A stretch of 64,000 nt of DNA, from the NCBI GenBank assembly GCA_025526995.1, contig JAHLKG010000024.1:124001-188000 (forward strand), in the 5' to 3' direction. The position numbers were made by a program, and so were the translations under genes. The notes beneath the pieces were generated by a model. That model did no database searches, was not told the origin of the DNA, and saw only the letters and a program-made list of their open reading frames with translations. Numbering within the stretch: the stretch's first letter is position 1; every line of letters begins with the position of its first letter. The stretch comes from Powellomyces hirtus (taxonomy: Eukaryota > Chytridiomycota > Chytridiomycetes > Spizellomycetales > Powellomycetaceae). Shown in pieces: positions 12,497 through 23,245 of this stretch.

Positions 12497-12858
12497 AAAT
12501 TGATAATAATTCATGCCCCACATGCAGTAGCTACCACTCTTCCGCCCGTTTGGTAGTGTGTTTTTTTTTTCTTTTAGACGTTGGTATACACGTATCTAAG
12601 CTAGATCATATGTAGAAATTTGAATTTTAATTGATTGTTGGTGCAGGAGGTTTAGCAAATTGAGAGATTTCGGAACACGATGTGTTGGTCGGAGAGTTTA
12701 GTTTTTGGCGTGGCTTAGACCCTCGAGAAAGTGATCGGACTTTATGCTGAGGTCATCATCCACCAGCCTTCGTTTTCCTCCACTCGCTCCCCGAGGGCTT
12801 TTCCAAAGAAATAGTCAGTGAAGAAAAAACGACCGACAACCAACCAAGCAAGCAAACG
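12497..12858. other. Intergenic spacer VIP1 to 12859 gene
   Basis: 362 nt between two genes on the same strand; VIP1 3' UTR followed by the next promoter. An A/C-rich leader precedes the ATG at 12859. Nothing else seen. Confidence 0.5.
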
Positions 12859-14232
12859 ATGCCGCCTGTCCCCGTCTCCCGCGTCTTCACGGAACCGCGC
12901 CGACCGCAGCGGCGCCATTACGTCGATCTGGAGTATGTGTACCCCTACGAAACGGCGCGAGCGGAGGATGGCGTGGGGGCTGTTGTTGTGCAGACGGGGA
13001 GGTAAGCAATTGAGGTGGGGGGGGGGCGTGACAATGCCCCCCGCGATGTATATAAGTGTTTCGTTTTTCGTCTAACAGTCAATTCATATCCGTTTGGGGT
13101 GCTTTTGTATTTTTGTTTTGTTTGTTTTTTGTGTGTTTTTTTTGGGAATGCAGACGCCACCCTATTTCGGTAAAGCAGGACCACGAAACAGGTGTATCGA
13201 CCTACGCGGTCGATTACGCGGCATCCACACACGACACGACCAAACCCGATCTCGAACGCGCGGCTCTGCCGCCGAGAATGACGCGTCCGCGGGGGGGCGC
13301 TGCGTCGAGTGGCGAGGTAAGAGTCACGGTATGGGGGCGCGTTGTCAAAAACAGGCACTGTAGAGAATTGATTGACGTGTGTTTTTTTTTGGGGGGTTTT
13401 GTTTTGTTTTGTTTTGGTTTTGTGTTGTCTTAGGCCATGTACGCGCGCTCCCTCCGCGACGGCGCGTACGCGGACGCGCATCATCACCTCCGAGCGCTTC
13501 AGAAAGCGGCGGCGCAGAGTGCGTATGTGTCGAGCTACCAGGCCGCGTGTCGAGGTGAGCAATAGAATAGAAAAAATCTTGCCAGCGAAAAAAAAAAAAA
13601 AAAACGGGTGTGTTGTCGTTTATTTTATTTTATTCTCCCCCATTCCTATTTCCCCCAGACGCGGCGGAACTGGAACTGGAATTAGCGTTGCCGGATATCG
13701 TCGCACCCCGCCTCGCAGCGACACCGCCGCCAAAGAGTCTGTACCAAGCCTCGTTCGCGGATGCGGGGACTGCGCACGCTGCTGCTGCGGCATGGGGTGG
13801 GAGGACCAATGCGTGGGGCAAGACGAAGGCGCTGTATGTGCCGAAAAGCAAAGGTGGGTGGGGTGGTGATGTGTTTGCTGTTTTTTTTTTTTTTTTACCG
13901 ATATGTTCTATGAGTGTTTTCGATTTTCCTGTTATTGTTGTTGTGGGCTTTATATTGTGATTTATTCATTAATGTATGTACTGATTTTATTCACGGCAGG
14001 TACAATCCGCGACGTCTTGAGCTCTTTCGGCGCAACAACGACCTCCCCGACCGCAGGAGGTGTGACGAGCTACCAAAGCGATTTCCAACAGTGGCCCGTG
14101 TTCGATTCCGATCCGGGCCCGCCGCGCCCGCGCGAGCCCATGAGCACGCGCGCCGCGTGTCGCACCGTCGTGCCGCGCGCGTTCAAGTACCGCCGGTGGG
14201 GGGAAGGGTTTGCTGCTGCGAGCAATGTCTAG
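12859..14232 (+). CDS. Uncharacterised protein, possibly axonemal/microtubule-associated
   Basis: Five exons (12859-13001, 13154-13316, 13434-13554, 13659-13853, 14000-14232) join in phase to 284 residues. No enzyme domain is visible. The sequence has spaced aromatic elements of similar form: GVSTYAVDYAAS, AYVSSYQAACRD, KSLYQASFADA and GVTSYQSDFQQWPVF. The last resembles the Y..DF..W repeats of axonemal microtubule-inner and SAXO-type proteins, and the C-terminus VPRAFKYRRWGEGF is basic and aromatic. This is resemblance in style, not a proven homology. If right, it fits a flagellated fungus. The introns are rich in T and G homopolymers. The start is the first ATG in frame with HYVDLEYVYPYE. 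The gene model is well supported; the function is open. Confidence 0.6.
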
Positions 14233-14667
14233 TTTTGACCCCCACCGCGAGATGCGAGAGTAGGCACACGAGTAGTGTAGCGAGGTAGCGGGGCGTGATG
14301 GGTAGGAGGGTTAGGAGACTCCCGTTTTTGTATGATTATAGCGGAAATGCTAGGGTGAAAATTTTATTGGCGGTTTGTATGGTCCCCCCCCTCGGTGCGA
14401 ATGGAGAGAGAATAGTGGGATGGATGCATTTCATGGGGTAGAAGCAAAGCCATGCTTGTTGCTATCGTGGTCCACTAGACTACGTCTATGAAAGACTCGG
14501 ATCATATGTGGGGTGAGGGGGTGCGTGTGAGTGGGGGGGGGGGGGGGGGCGATGATTTTGCTAAAGTTGATGTGCGACGCGAGTAAAAAAACGCAGACGT
14601 GTGGTGTCAAATGCAAGAAAGAACAAAACCCAGAGAAACCCATTTTTGTTGGCCTTGCTGTTTCTGC
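14233..14667. other. Convergent 3' spacer with poly-G run
   Basis: 435 nt between two converging genes, including a G run of about 17 at roughly 14533-14549. Otherwise plain 3' UTR-like sequence with no gene. Confidence 0.5.
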
Positions 14668-15538
14668 CTAGTTCTTGACAAAGCTTGCCACATTCTCCAA
14701 CCACGTCTGGTACTCTCTCTGCTCCTTGTACTCGACATACAGGGGTACAAAATCAACCACCTCATCGCCGAGATCGCGTTCAGCGAGGAAGGTATGGAAC
14801 TGTTCCTGGAGTCCCTCGTCGAGGTTGCCGAAAAAGGGGCCCGCGTACTTGCTGCGGCGCGTCCAGTCGCCCTCGGCGGTTTGGTCGTGCGCAAGGGCCG
14901 GGGTCGCCGTGTGGTCGACGGATTCGATAAAGAAGCCGCCGTCCTGGATGCTGGCCGAGATTTCGAGCGCGCCGAGAGTGGGGGAGGCGGGTTTTTCAAT
15001 GATGATGGAGACGGGCACAGGGAGGGTGCGGTCTTCTTCCTCCTATCACAGAGAGAAAACAAAAGAAGACCCAGAGTTTTTTCATTAGCATTTGCAGCCA
15101 GTGTTCAAATGGCAAAACCAGTCATCAAGCCAACGGGAAAGTACTTACACCCTCCTCCAGCTCATTCTCAAACTCCTCCGCCTCATCCAACGCATCGGTA
15201 TTAAACAGCACGGTGATCTTCTCGTTCCCAAACGTCCTCGTCAATGCCACCTCCTTGTGCAAAGGCTGGTCCAAGATTGTCCATTCGGGCTTCCTGGCTT
15301 TGAATTCCGCCAAGAATTCAGGCACCGCCCCTTCACTGCTCTGCTGCTGCTGCTCGTGCTTGAGTTCGCGCACGAGCGTGCTGTGCAATTCAACGTCGGT
15401 CGCGCCGGCGCTCATGCGCGAAAAGGCCGAGACGCTGAAGCTGCGGGTGGGCATCGCGGCGGCGCGAAGGGGGGTGAGGGTGGCCACCCGGGCGAGAGGA
15501 CGGAGAGTGAAGAGTGGGCGGGATGCGGCGCGGAACAT
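14668..15538 (-). CDS. MAM33: Mitochondrial acidic protein Mam33 (p32/C1QBP family)
   Basis: A soluble mitochondrial-matrix p32-family protein, linked to mitoribosome assembly and translation. Exons 15149-15538 and 14668-15042 encode 254 residues. The N-terminus is a basic, Arg/Ala/Ser-rich targeting peptide (MFRAASRPLF to RSFSVSAFSR). The mature part has the acidic p32 pattern: helix LHSTLVRELKHE, PEWTILDQPLHKEVALTRTF, ITVLFNTD, an acidic loop, VSIIIEK, and the final helix LQEQFHTFLAERDLGDEVVDF with YKEQREYQTWLENVASFVKN. Length and order match the family. Start chosen at the ATG that begins the targeting peptide. It faces the 15811 gene across 272 bp. Confidence 0.9.
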
Positions 15539-15810
15539 GGTGGTGGATGTGTGGTTGGGGATTCTGTGTTCGGGGGGATGAAGCCAGTGACTTTGCGAAT
15601 ATAAAAAAAAGGGCCGGGAGTGAAAATAACTGAGTGGTCGGAGCTTTGCGGTGGCTGGTGGGTTGACTCCCAAATGTCGTCGCCATGCAACCAGCTCATC
15701 CTAAATAGACTCCATCTCCAAATCCCACACCGCAACTACTGTAACTGATGACGGTTCATTACCCATCATCCTCTTCAAACTGAATCCCACCCTCACCATC
15801 CTTCCCCACA

Positions 15811-16809
15811 ATGCCTCCTCCCACCCCCTCCCACGCAACAGACGACTCCAACGGCCATATCGACCCGCCACCACCATCATCGTCATCAAGTCACGCCACC
15901 ATCTCCACCGAATCCAACCCCGACCGACTCCACGCATTCTTCCTCACCTCCCTCCTCGCGCACCGGCGGGAACGGGTGACTCGTACCGAGAGCGATGCGA
16001 TCGGGGGCGGTGGGGGAGACCCGGGGCCCGAGAACACAGCTGCGACGACTCTGCCGGCGGGGGGAAACAAATGGGACGAAATGTGTTTTGTCATGTTGAA
16101 GCAGGTAAGGCAACCTCGCATCCTCTCCATCCCGTCCCCCCTCCTCATATACATCGTTCCTACCACAGACACCCAACCGCCGCCGCCAGAACCTCGAGCC
16201 GCGTACGCAGCTCCTCTGTTACATGAAAATCCCCAACACCCGCGGCCCACCGACGCTCCAAATCATCAAATCGGACGACTACGCCGCGACCGCCTCCCAT
16301 CTCGACGGCATGATGTCTGAAATGGTCCTGTATGAGCATCATCCGCCACAACCCCAGCCGCCCCCGCAGAGCGGTATCGTTCATTCCAATGTGAATGTGA
16401 ATGATAACGCGAATGTCAGTGAGGAATGGGCGGATATATTAAAGTAGGTGGTGCTAGATCAGTAGATTACACAACCCTCTACACGGATGGATGTCGGGAA
16501 TGTTTGTTTATTTCTTTTCGCTGTCGTAGAAACACCACATCCTACAAACTCCCCACCACCAACTCTACCAACCCGCAACCCAACCCCACCAGCACCACCA
16601 CTACCCCCACCGCCAGCACGCGCGACTACCTCGCCAAACTCTACAAACCCCACCTCGCGTTTGCGCAAAAGTACGCCGACGGGTGGACGGACGGCTCCCA
16701 TGTCTCCCTCGTGCGCACGTACGTCAGCAGCGTCGCGCGCGGGGAACCCTACCGCCTGGCCAAACAGTATGCGGGCAAATGGCGGGAATGGTATAATCAG
16801 GTCAAGTGA
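15811..16809 (+). CDS. Uncharacterised conserved-looking protein
   Basis: Three exons (15811-16104, 16169-16443, 16530-16809) join in phase to 282 residues. I do not recognise the family. The N-terminal 80 residues are Pro/Ser/Gly-rich. Folded-looking segments follow: KWDEMCFVMLKQ, TQLLCYMKIPNT, LQIIKSDDYAATASHLDGMM, then a Pro/Asn linker and a C-terminal helical part RDYLAKLYKPHLAFAQKYAD with PYRLAKQYAGKWREWYNQVK. No signal peptide, membrane segment or catalytic motif is evident. Clean splice sites and phase agreement support a real gene. It diverges from MAM33 and converges on CPA1. Confidence 0.6.
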
Positions 16810-17199
16810 ATGGAGGAGAAGAAACAAGAGTACCCTACCCTGCCTCCCTCGTGTGTTGGCGCCCGCCTCCTTGTACATGTATGTAAATAGCACATCCGTC
16901 GCCTTTTTGGGAGTTCTACATCAAATCAAAAGTGATTCAGCTGTCATGTTGTTTTCGCATCACGCCCGGTATCGCAAGGTCATTGTCAAACATGTATTGC
17001 AAACAGAAAGCATGATATCGTATTTATACAGTATTGTGAGAGCCCATCTAAAAAGATGAACGGTCTCGATGCGAGTGCAGGAAGAGCTGGAGGTAACAAA
17101 AGGAGTGGGCCAAAATGCCATATACCACGTCACTATACGACGCTGGTAGACTAAAACCACGAAAAAGCAATGCAACGTGAGCTTTGGACTTGAACGAAT
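16810..17199. other. Convergent 3' spacer
   Basis: 390 nt between the 15811 gene and CPA1, which converge. A/T-rich, with no gene or notable repeat. Confidence 0.5.
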
Positions 17200-18582
17200 C
17201 TAAGCCGCGACACGGATTCCAATGGGGAGAGCCTTTTCGTCCTGCTTCAAAGTCGCAAAGGAAACCCCGGCCGCGCGGTTGAGGTTGGCCTTCTTGGCCT
17301 TGTACTCGCGGACGTCGGTCAAAAAGTCGTCAAACAGGTAGTCCGTGTCGAGCGGGCCGCCCATGGCTTCCGGGTGGAACTGGACCGAGCTCCAGGGCCT
17401 GGCAACATGACGGATGCCTTCATTGGAGCCGTCATTGGCGTTACGGAAAAAGGGGATCCAGCCGGGAACGTCGACAGTGTCATCGAGGGCGTAGCCGTGG
17501 TTTTGGGATGTGATGACACATTTGCCAGTGACGAGGTTCAGAGCGGGCTGGTTGTGGCCACGGTTTCCGTACTTGAGCTTGTACGACTTGTAACCCGCAG
17601 CAAGACCCATCAGCTGGTTGCCCATGCAGATGCCAAAGATGGGTGTGGTGGCGGTCGCAGGCAAGTCCATGTAGGCGCGGAGGTTGAGGGCCGTCGTGCT
17701 GGCGACTTCCGGGTTCCCGGGCCCGTTGGAGAGAAAGACACCGTCGTACTTGACGGGGTCACGGACCAGATCGTGGTTCCAGGGCACAACGACGACTTCA
17801 GCGCCGCGTTTGGCCAGAGCACGGATAATGTTCTGCTTGGCTCCGCAGTCGATGAGGGCAACCTTGACGTCGCCGCCCTTGTTGTACGTCTGCTTGACCT
17901 TGGTGGAACCTTCAGCGACCAGGTTGCGAGCATTGGGGTCTGCGATCGGGTGTTGCTCGGCATTGACCATTTCGTCGCCGACGCGAATTTCAGCCAAGGT
18001 GGAGCCCCGCTCGCGCAACAAGGTCACGACAGCACGGGTGTCGACACCCGTGAGGGCCGGGACGCCGTATCGAGCACACCACTGGCCAAGCGACTCGATG
18101 GCGTTCCAGTGCGAGTACTTTGTGGCGTAATCGTTGACAATGATGCCTTGGACTTGGATGCCATCGGCTTCAAAGTGCTCGAGGAGGCCAAACTGGTCCT
18201 TCGTTGGAGCGGGAACTCCATAGTTGCCCACGAGGGGTTGGGTAAAGACGAGAATCTGGCCGCGGTAGGAAGGATCGGTCATGGATTCGGGATAGCCGAC
18301 GAGGGCGGTGGTGAAGACGATTTCACCCGACATGGGTGCTCCGGTGACGGGAGCGCCAAAGGAGGTGGCCTTGAAGGTTTCGCCAGTTTGTAGACGCAAC
18401 ATGCCGGGCAGGGAAGGAGGCTCGACGTTTTTGCTGGTAGCGGGTCGGTTCAGGATACCGGTTTTGTCGTTCGAGATGGAAGCAAAGGAGCGGAGTTGGC
18501 TGGCTGGTGCAGCTGCGTTTCGCTGAGCAAAGATGCGAGCGGTTGGGCGAAGGAGGGCTGATTTGAAGTGGGTAGCGAACAT
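17200..18582 (-). CDS. CPA1: Carbamoyl-phosphate synthase, arginine-specific, small (glutaminase) subunit, mitochondrial
   Basis: The glutamine amidotransferase subunit that supplies ammonia to the large subunit for carbamoyl phosphate in arginine synthesis. A single exon encodes 460 residues. An Arg/Ala/Ser-rich mitochondrial presequence occupies about residues 1-45 (MFATHFKSALLRPTARIFAQ). The small-chain N-domain follows (SGEIVFTTALVGYPESMTDPSY, TQPLVGNYG), then a class I GATase domain: LSNGPGNPE, nucleophile Cys319 in FGICMGNQLMG, and VQFHPEAMGGP with the catalytic His/Glu. All catalytic residues are present. It shares a 1.74-kb divergent promoter region with ILV5. I looked for the fungal arginine attenuator peptide (QDY.SDH.W) upstream and did not find it. 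Confidence 0.97.
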   Translation of the reverse strand: MFATHFKSALLRPTARIFAQRNAAAPASQLRSFASISNDKTGILNRPATSKNVEPPSLPGMLRLQTGETFKATSFGAPVTGAPMSGEIVFTTALVGYPESMTDPSYRGQILVFTQPLVGNYGVPAPTKDQFGLLEHFEADGIQVQGIIVNDYATKYSHWNAIESLGQWCARYGVPALTGVDTRAVVTLLRERGSTLAEIRVGDEMVNAEQHPIADPNARNLVAEGSTKVKQTYNKGGDVKVALIDCGAKQNIIRALAKRGAEVVVVPWNHDLVRDPVKYDGVFLSNGPGNPEVASTTALNLRAYMDLPATATTPIFGICMGNQLMGLAAGYKSYKLKYGNRGHNQPALNLVTGKCVITSQNHGYALDDTVDVPGWIPFFRNANDGSNEGIRHVARPWSSVQFHPEAMGGPLDTDYLFDDFLTDVREYKAKKANLNRAAGVSFATLKQDEKALPIGIRVAA

Positions 18583-19202
18583 TTTGAAAGAGTGTGGGAG
18601 GAAGGGGATTCAAGCACGGACAGAAGGCGAGAGAGAGAGGGACAGAGAGTTGGAGGGTGGAGGTTGGAGGCTGAAGAGAGTGGTAGCAAGTGTGACAAGA
18701 TAATATTTCAGTGCGATCCAGAAGTCTTGTACACCTATAGTGGAGAGACATCAGTAAAAGAATGTTGGCGGAAAGTAGCGAGAGCAAACGAAACGGACCT
18801 GGTCGGAAATGTAGTCGCTTGAAACTTTTTCTGCAAAGTGAGAGTACATTCGAAGGGGCGAGCCTTTGAACGTAGGAAAGGAGGAGGGGAGAGCCGTTCG
18901 AACGACTCGGCAAGAGGAGGTTTTAAAGGGCTAGAGAGAGAGAGCCTGGGAAGTATAAGCGAAGAAGGTTCGTGTGTGAGGGAGCAGTCGGGCGGGCAGT
19001 CGGTCAGTCGGGTGGAATGTATTTGTGGAAGAAGCCGAGAGCGCGTGGAAACGAGGCAAGCGATGTTTATATGGGATGGATGGATTGGATGGAGCGGAGG
19101 GAGAGGGAGATAAGAGACCGAGGTGAGTGCAAAAAAGACACGCAAAACGCAAAGGGGCGCGTTGGTCCCAAACGATGAAAAGATGAGGGAGATGATCAGC
19201 GA

Positions 19203-19230
19203 GTGACTGATTGACTGACTGACTGATTGA
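19203..19230. repeat. TGACTGA/TGATTGA short tandem array (copy 1)
   Basis: Tandem four-base steps of the form TGAC/TGAT on the plus strand. A related array lies at 20107-20150, so the CPA1-ILV5 spacer carries two copies about 900 bp apart. Each unit differs by one base from the Gcn4/AP-1 core TGACTCA. Confidence 0.6.
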
Positions 19231-19310
19231 CGTGGATTGGCTGGCTGGGGGGAGTGAATGGGATTTGATTGATGGCTGGGCGATTGTTTCATTTCGATGC
19301 CATGAGGGAA

Positions 19311-19317
19311 TGAGTCA
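19311..19317. promoter_or_regulatory. Gcn4/CpcA-type bZIP site TGAGTCA
   Basis: A perfect TGA(G/C)TCA palindromic core, 728 bp upstream of CPA1 and about 1 kb upstream of ILV5. Both genes are classic targets of general amino-acid control in fungi. The site is seen; its use is inferred. Confidence 0.4.
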
Positions 19318-20106
19318 ATCAATGAGATCTGCCTATATCCAGGTGGGTGCATTGGCCATCGATGAGGAAATGCCATGATGATGATGATGATGGGAGAGAC
19401 CGATGGAGAGTCGAGTGAGTCGAGGACCCGGCAACACCAACCAGCAAAGCAACCCAACCCACTGGAAGACCGACCGTCCTTGCATGTGAGACGCAAAACC
19501 TCCCCACTGACGATTGGATGAGATTGTGGCAGCACAGTCCCTCTTTCTCTATTCAGCCTTTGACAATTCAGATCAGGCTGAGCTGGCTGGAAATGCCACT
19601 TGTGTTGGTCACCTATAGCACTGCAACCTTGCTGGGTCTGGATATGCATCGTCCAGAGCGCCCCTCCCGCGCAACAGCTTTGGACATTATTGGAATCTAA
19701 AGTTTCAACTCTTTGCTCACAATTGCGGTTGCCTTGTCATCATGGCACATTAGTCACCAGTGAATATAAATTGAATAAAATTGAAAAAGTTGATTTTGTC
19801 CATCAAAACATCAAATGAACTCGTGAGAAAATGAGACCGATGGATGAGTTGAGTGAGTTGAGTGAGTTGAGTGAGGAGGGAGAATGAGATGGCCTTTGCG
19901 ATGGATAGATGGATGGATATGGGATGACTGGATGTGGGACGGATGGATATGAGATGGAGGCGAAGAGTGGAACCGAATGGAATGGGCGAGTTGGGGTGGA
20001 TGCGATGGTTGCGATGGCGATGGAAAGATCAAGACATCCTCCCCTCTGATTGGCCACTGACTGGGATGATGATGTCCTCATTAGGCGCCTGTGATGAAGC
20101 GATATG

Positions 20107-20150
20107 TGATTGACTGATTGACTGACTGACTGATTGAGTGACTGACTGAT
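20107..20150. repeat. TGACTGA/TGATTGA short tandem array (copy 2)
   Basis: Second, longer array of TGAC/TGAT steps, ending about 175 bp upstream of the ILV5 start codon. It may be a simple microsatellite or a cluster of degenerate bZIP half-sites. Confidence 0.6.
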
Positions 20151-20326
20151 GGATTAGGCAAAAGGTGGATGGATGTGACGTGCCTCCATGCTTGTGCCCC
20201 TTCTTTCTCCTTCCCGATCACCTCCCCCCCTCGTCTCTCCCTCGCATATATAGCCAAGGCCCCCCCAACCACCCGCCTTCTTCTCTCAATTCTCTTCCCC
20301 CCTCCCCCACACATATTCACATCATA

Positions 20327-21786
20327 ATGAACTCTACAAGAACAATCGTCTCGCGCGCCGCAAGAATGGCTGCTGCCAAACCCAAGGCTTCCCGCTCCTT
20401 TGTCACCAGCATTGCCGCGACCCCTGCCCGATGCAACAAGGCTCCCATTATCACTGCCTGCAACGTATGTGCTCACGCGGTGCACTCTGGCGTCACTGCA
20501 CTTTAGAGTATTGATCTTTTCCTTCTCTCTCTCTCTCTTTTTTCCATAGCTCGTCCAAACCCGCGGAATGAAGACGCTCGACTTTGGCGGCTCTAAAGAA
20601 ACCGTCTGGGAACGTTCCGACTTTCCCAAAGAAAAGCTGGCCAAAATCTTTGCCAACGACACGTTTGCCGTCCTCGGTTACGGAACCCAAGGTTACGCTC
20701 AGTCGCTGAACCTGCGCGACAATGGCCTCAAGGTCATTGTCGGGGTAAGAAAGGGCGGACACTCGTGGGAGCAAGCCAAGAAGGATGGCTGGGTCGAGGG
20801 CAAGACCCTCTTCACCATCGAAGAGGCTGCTGACAAGGGCACGGTCCTCATGTACCTCCTCTCGGACGCTGGCCAAAAACACGGATGGGCCACCGTCAAG
20901 CCCTACGTGACCAAGGGCAAGACGCTCTACTTTTCCCACGGCTTCAGCGTCGTCTTTCACGAACAGACCGGCGTCGTGCCGCCCAAGGATGTCGATGTCA
21001 TCCTGGCCGCCCCCAAGGGGTCCGGTGCCACTGTCCGATCCCTTTTCCTGGAAGGCCGGGGTATCAACTCTTCGGTGGCCATCTTCCAAGATGCCTCTGG
21101 ACAGGCCCGGGAGCGCGCTTTTGCCATGGGTGTGGCCATTGGTTCCGGTTACCTCTACGAGACTACCTTGTGAGTAGACGCTAATCGTTTTGCGCGGTTC
21201 ACGTGGGTCGTGTAGCAAGAGCTTTTTTTCTAACAGTCCTCTCTCTTTTTCAATAGCGAAAAGGAGGTGCACTCTGACCTTGTTGGCGAGCGTGGTATTC
21301 TGATGGGTGCCATCCAAGGTGCCTTTGCCGCCCAGTACGACGTGCTTCGCGCCAAGGGTCACAGCCCATCCGAGGCCTTTAACGAAACCGTGGAAGAAGC
21401 CACCCAATCTCTGTACCCCCTGGTGTCCAAGCACGTAAGTTGGCTAGTCAAGGACACCCAACATCCCTCAACCTTTGTCAAGTAGACGCCTTTTCTAATG
21501 CTCTTTATCTCTCTAGGGTATGGACTGGATGTACGCCAACTGCAGTACCACTGCCCGCCGAGGAGCCCTGGACTGGGCCCCCAAATTCTACGATGCCACC
21601 AAGCCTGTCTTTGAAGCTCTGTACGCTGCTGTGGAGGACGGTTCCGAGACTCGCCGATCCCTGGAGGAGAACAGCCGTCCCGACTACCGTGAGCGTCTGG
21701 AAGAGGAGCTCCGCGTCATCCGCGAGAGTGAGATGTGGCGTGCGGGCAAGACTGTCCGAAGCCTGCGCCCGGAAAACGTCAAGTAG
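20327..21786 (+). CDS. ILV5: Ketol-acid reductoisomerase, mitochondrial (ILV5)
   Basis: Converts acetolactate/acetohydroxybutyrate to dihydroxy acids with NADPH and Mg2+ in isoleucine-valine synthesis in mitochondria. Exons 20327-20464, 20550-21169, 21257-21434, 21517-21786; 401 residues. Presequence about residues 1-48, mature start near LVQTRGMKTLDFGG. The Rossmann motif is VLGYGTQGYAQSLNLRDNG; the catalytic part includes VILAAPKGSGATVRSLF, EKEVHSDLVGERGILMG with metal-binding acidic residues, and GMDWMYANCSTTARRGALDW. It is the single-domain fungal form. In yeast Ilv5 also packages mtDNA; that cannot be read from sequence. Clean codon bias suggests high expression. Confidence 0.97.
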
Positions 21787-22193
21787 AGGGTGGGACGTTG
21801 CCCGTGTGCCTTTAGGCATTTGCATTCGTATGAACCGAACCAGTGTGGAAGGCCCATTTTGCATAGCGCGATACGGTGTGCATATGTATTTAATATTGAG
21901 ATGTGCGGTTCCTCTGTACACGCTATTCAATCACCATAATCTGCTTGTTTGCTCTTTTGACTCTAAACGTCCACCACGGTGAAAGCATCATCATCTGATG
22001 ATTATGCACCCATGCTCACTTGTATTCACACGGTAGTTCATTATCAAACGTGTTGTGTGTGTAGAACCAGCACCGCGGCTTGTTGCCATGACCGCGAATT
22101 GGGCTAATCGCGTTGTGGAGGGCAGGCCGTCAACGGTGTGTCCTCCATTTCTTCACAGACTGCACTCACATTATCATCATCATCATCAACAAC
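21787..22193. other. Intergenic spacer ILV5 to complex I subunit
   Basis: 407 nt between two same-strand genes; ILV5 3' UTR and the next promoter. A (TCA)n stretch directly precedes the next ATG. Nothing else seen. Confidence 0.5.
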
Positions 22194-23245
22194 ATGGCTG
22201 CGATGGCCGCCCTCCGTGCCGCACGGCTGACGTTGCGTTCTCCTATCGTCCTGCAAAACTCTGCTCTTCGCTGTACGGTTCTTTTGTCCTCCCTTGCATC
22301 AAATGAGAATGTAGCACTGCTGATTCCAACGGTTTTCTTTAGGTTCTCCGTCACCTCTTGCCTTCCACACAACTGCACGAGCAGGTACCTGTTAGAACTC
22401 TTGAAGGGGATCCCCTCAACCCACCCCTTCCGCTTCGAGTGTTCCTAACCTATCGTCCCCCCCTTTCCAGCCCTCGCCAGCGAAACGTCCACCACCGCAC
22501 CCCCGTCCGCCAAAAACGAGCTTCACGAATACGGCCGCTTTATCGCCTCCTGCCTGCCCAAATACATCCAACAATTCTCCATCTACAAGGACGAGCTCAC
22601 TCTGTACGTGGCGCCGACCGCGCTCATCCCGACCATGCTCTTCCTCCGAGATCATTCCGCGTGCCAATTCAAACAAATTGCCGACATTGCCGGCGTCGAC
22701 TACCCCTCGCGCGCCAACCGCTTTGAAATCGTCTACAACATGCTGTCCCTGCGCTACAACACCCGCATCCGCGTAAAGACATATGCGACCGAAGTCAGCC
22801 CCGTGCCCTCGGTCACGCCGCTCTTTGCCGGCGCGAACTGGTTTGAACGCGAGGCGTACGACATGTACGGCATCTATTTCGTCAACCACCCCGACCTCAG
22901 ACGCATCCTCACCGACTATGGCTTTGAGGGACACCCCATGCGCAAAGACTTTCCCGTCACGGGGTATGTCGAGGTCCGCTACGACGATGAGAAGAAGCGC
23001 GTCGTCGCAGAGCCGTTGGAATTGTCCCAGCATCTGCGCGCGTTCGAGTACCAGTCGCCATGGTAAGATGGGACATTCCGGAACATGTCTTGACCTGGAT
23101 GCACGTCTGGGCATGTCGCGCCACGATAGTACCCACGGTTGCCGCGGTCTCACTCTTTATCTTTTGCAGGGAACAAACGGGAACAGGAACTCCCCAGGAA
23201 AAACTGGCGAGCGGCGAAACCAAGCCGGAGGAGCCCAAGCAGTGA
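22194..23245 (+). CDS. NDUFS3: NADH:ubiquinone oxidoreductase 30-kDa subunit (NDUFS3), mitochondrial
   Basis: Core subunit of the peripheral arm of respiratory complex I. Exons 22194-22272, 22343-22384, 22471-23062, 23170-23245; 262 residues. An N-terminal presequence is followed by ELHEYGRFIASCLPKYIQQF, the core RANRFEIVYNMLSLRYNTRI and the strongly conserved FAGANWFEREAYDMYGI, HPDLRRILTDYGFEGHPMRKDFP and GYVEVRYDDEKKRVV. The C-terminus FEYQSPWEQ matches the family; the last exon adds a short Gly/Glu/Lys tail. Its presence shows the organism has complex I, unlike Saccharomyces. Confidence 0.96.

Larger units (their letters stand above)
18583..20326. promoter_or_regulatory. Shared divergent upstream region, CPA1 / ILV5
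   Basis: 1.74 kb between two amino-acid biosynthesis genes transcribed away from each other. The CPA1 side (18583-18950) is purine-rich on the plus strand. The middle holds a perfect TGAGTCA at 19311 and (GAT)n near 19375-19391. Arrays of TGACTGA/TGATTGA occur at 19203-19230 and 20107-20150, and GAGTTGAGT repeats at about 19845-19876. The ILV5 side ends in a C/T-rich leader. A 304-codon minus-strand frame at 18735-19649 is low-complexity and is not called a gene. Confidence 0.55.

Noticed and set aside
18583..18900. Possible arginine attenuator peptide (uORF) upstream of CPA1
   Set aside because: Fungal CPA1 leaders often encode a peptide with QDY.SDH.W. The closest reading found was VQDFWIALKYY without a proper start or the SDH.W core, so it is not supported.
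18735..19649. 304-codon minus-strand frame in the CPA1-ILV5 spacer
   Set aside because: Ser/Pro/His-rich low complexity from repeats, no motif, and it lies across the CPA1 promoter. Probably chance.
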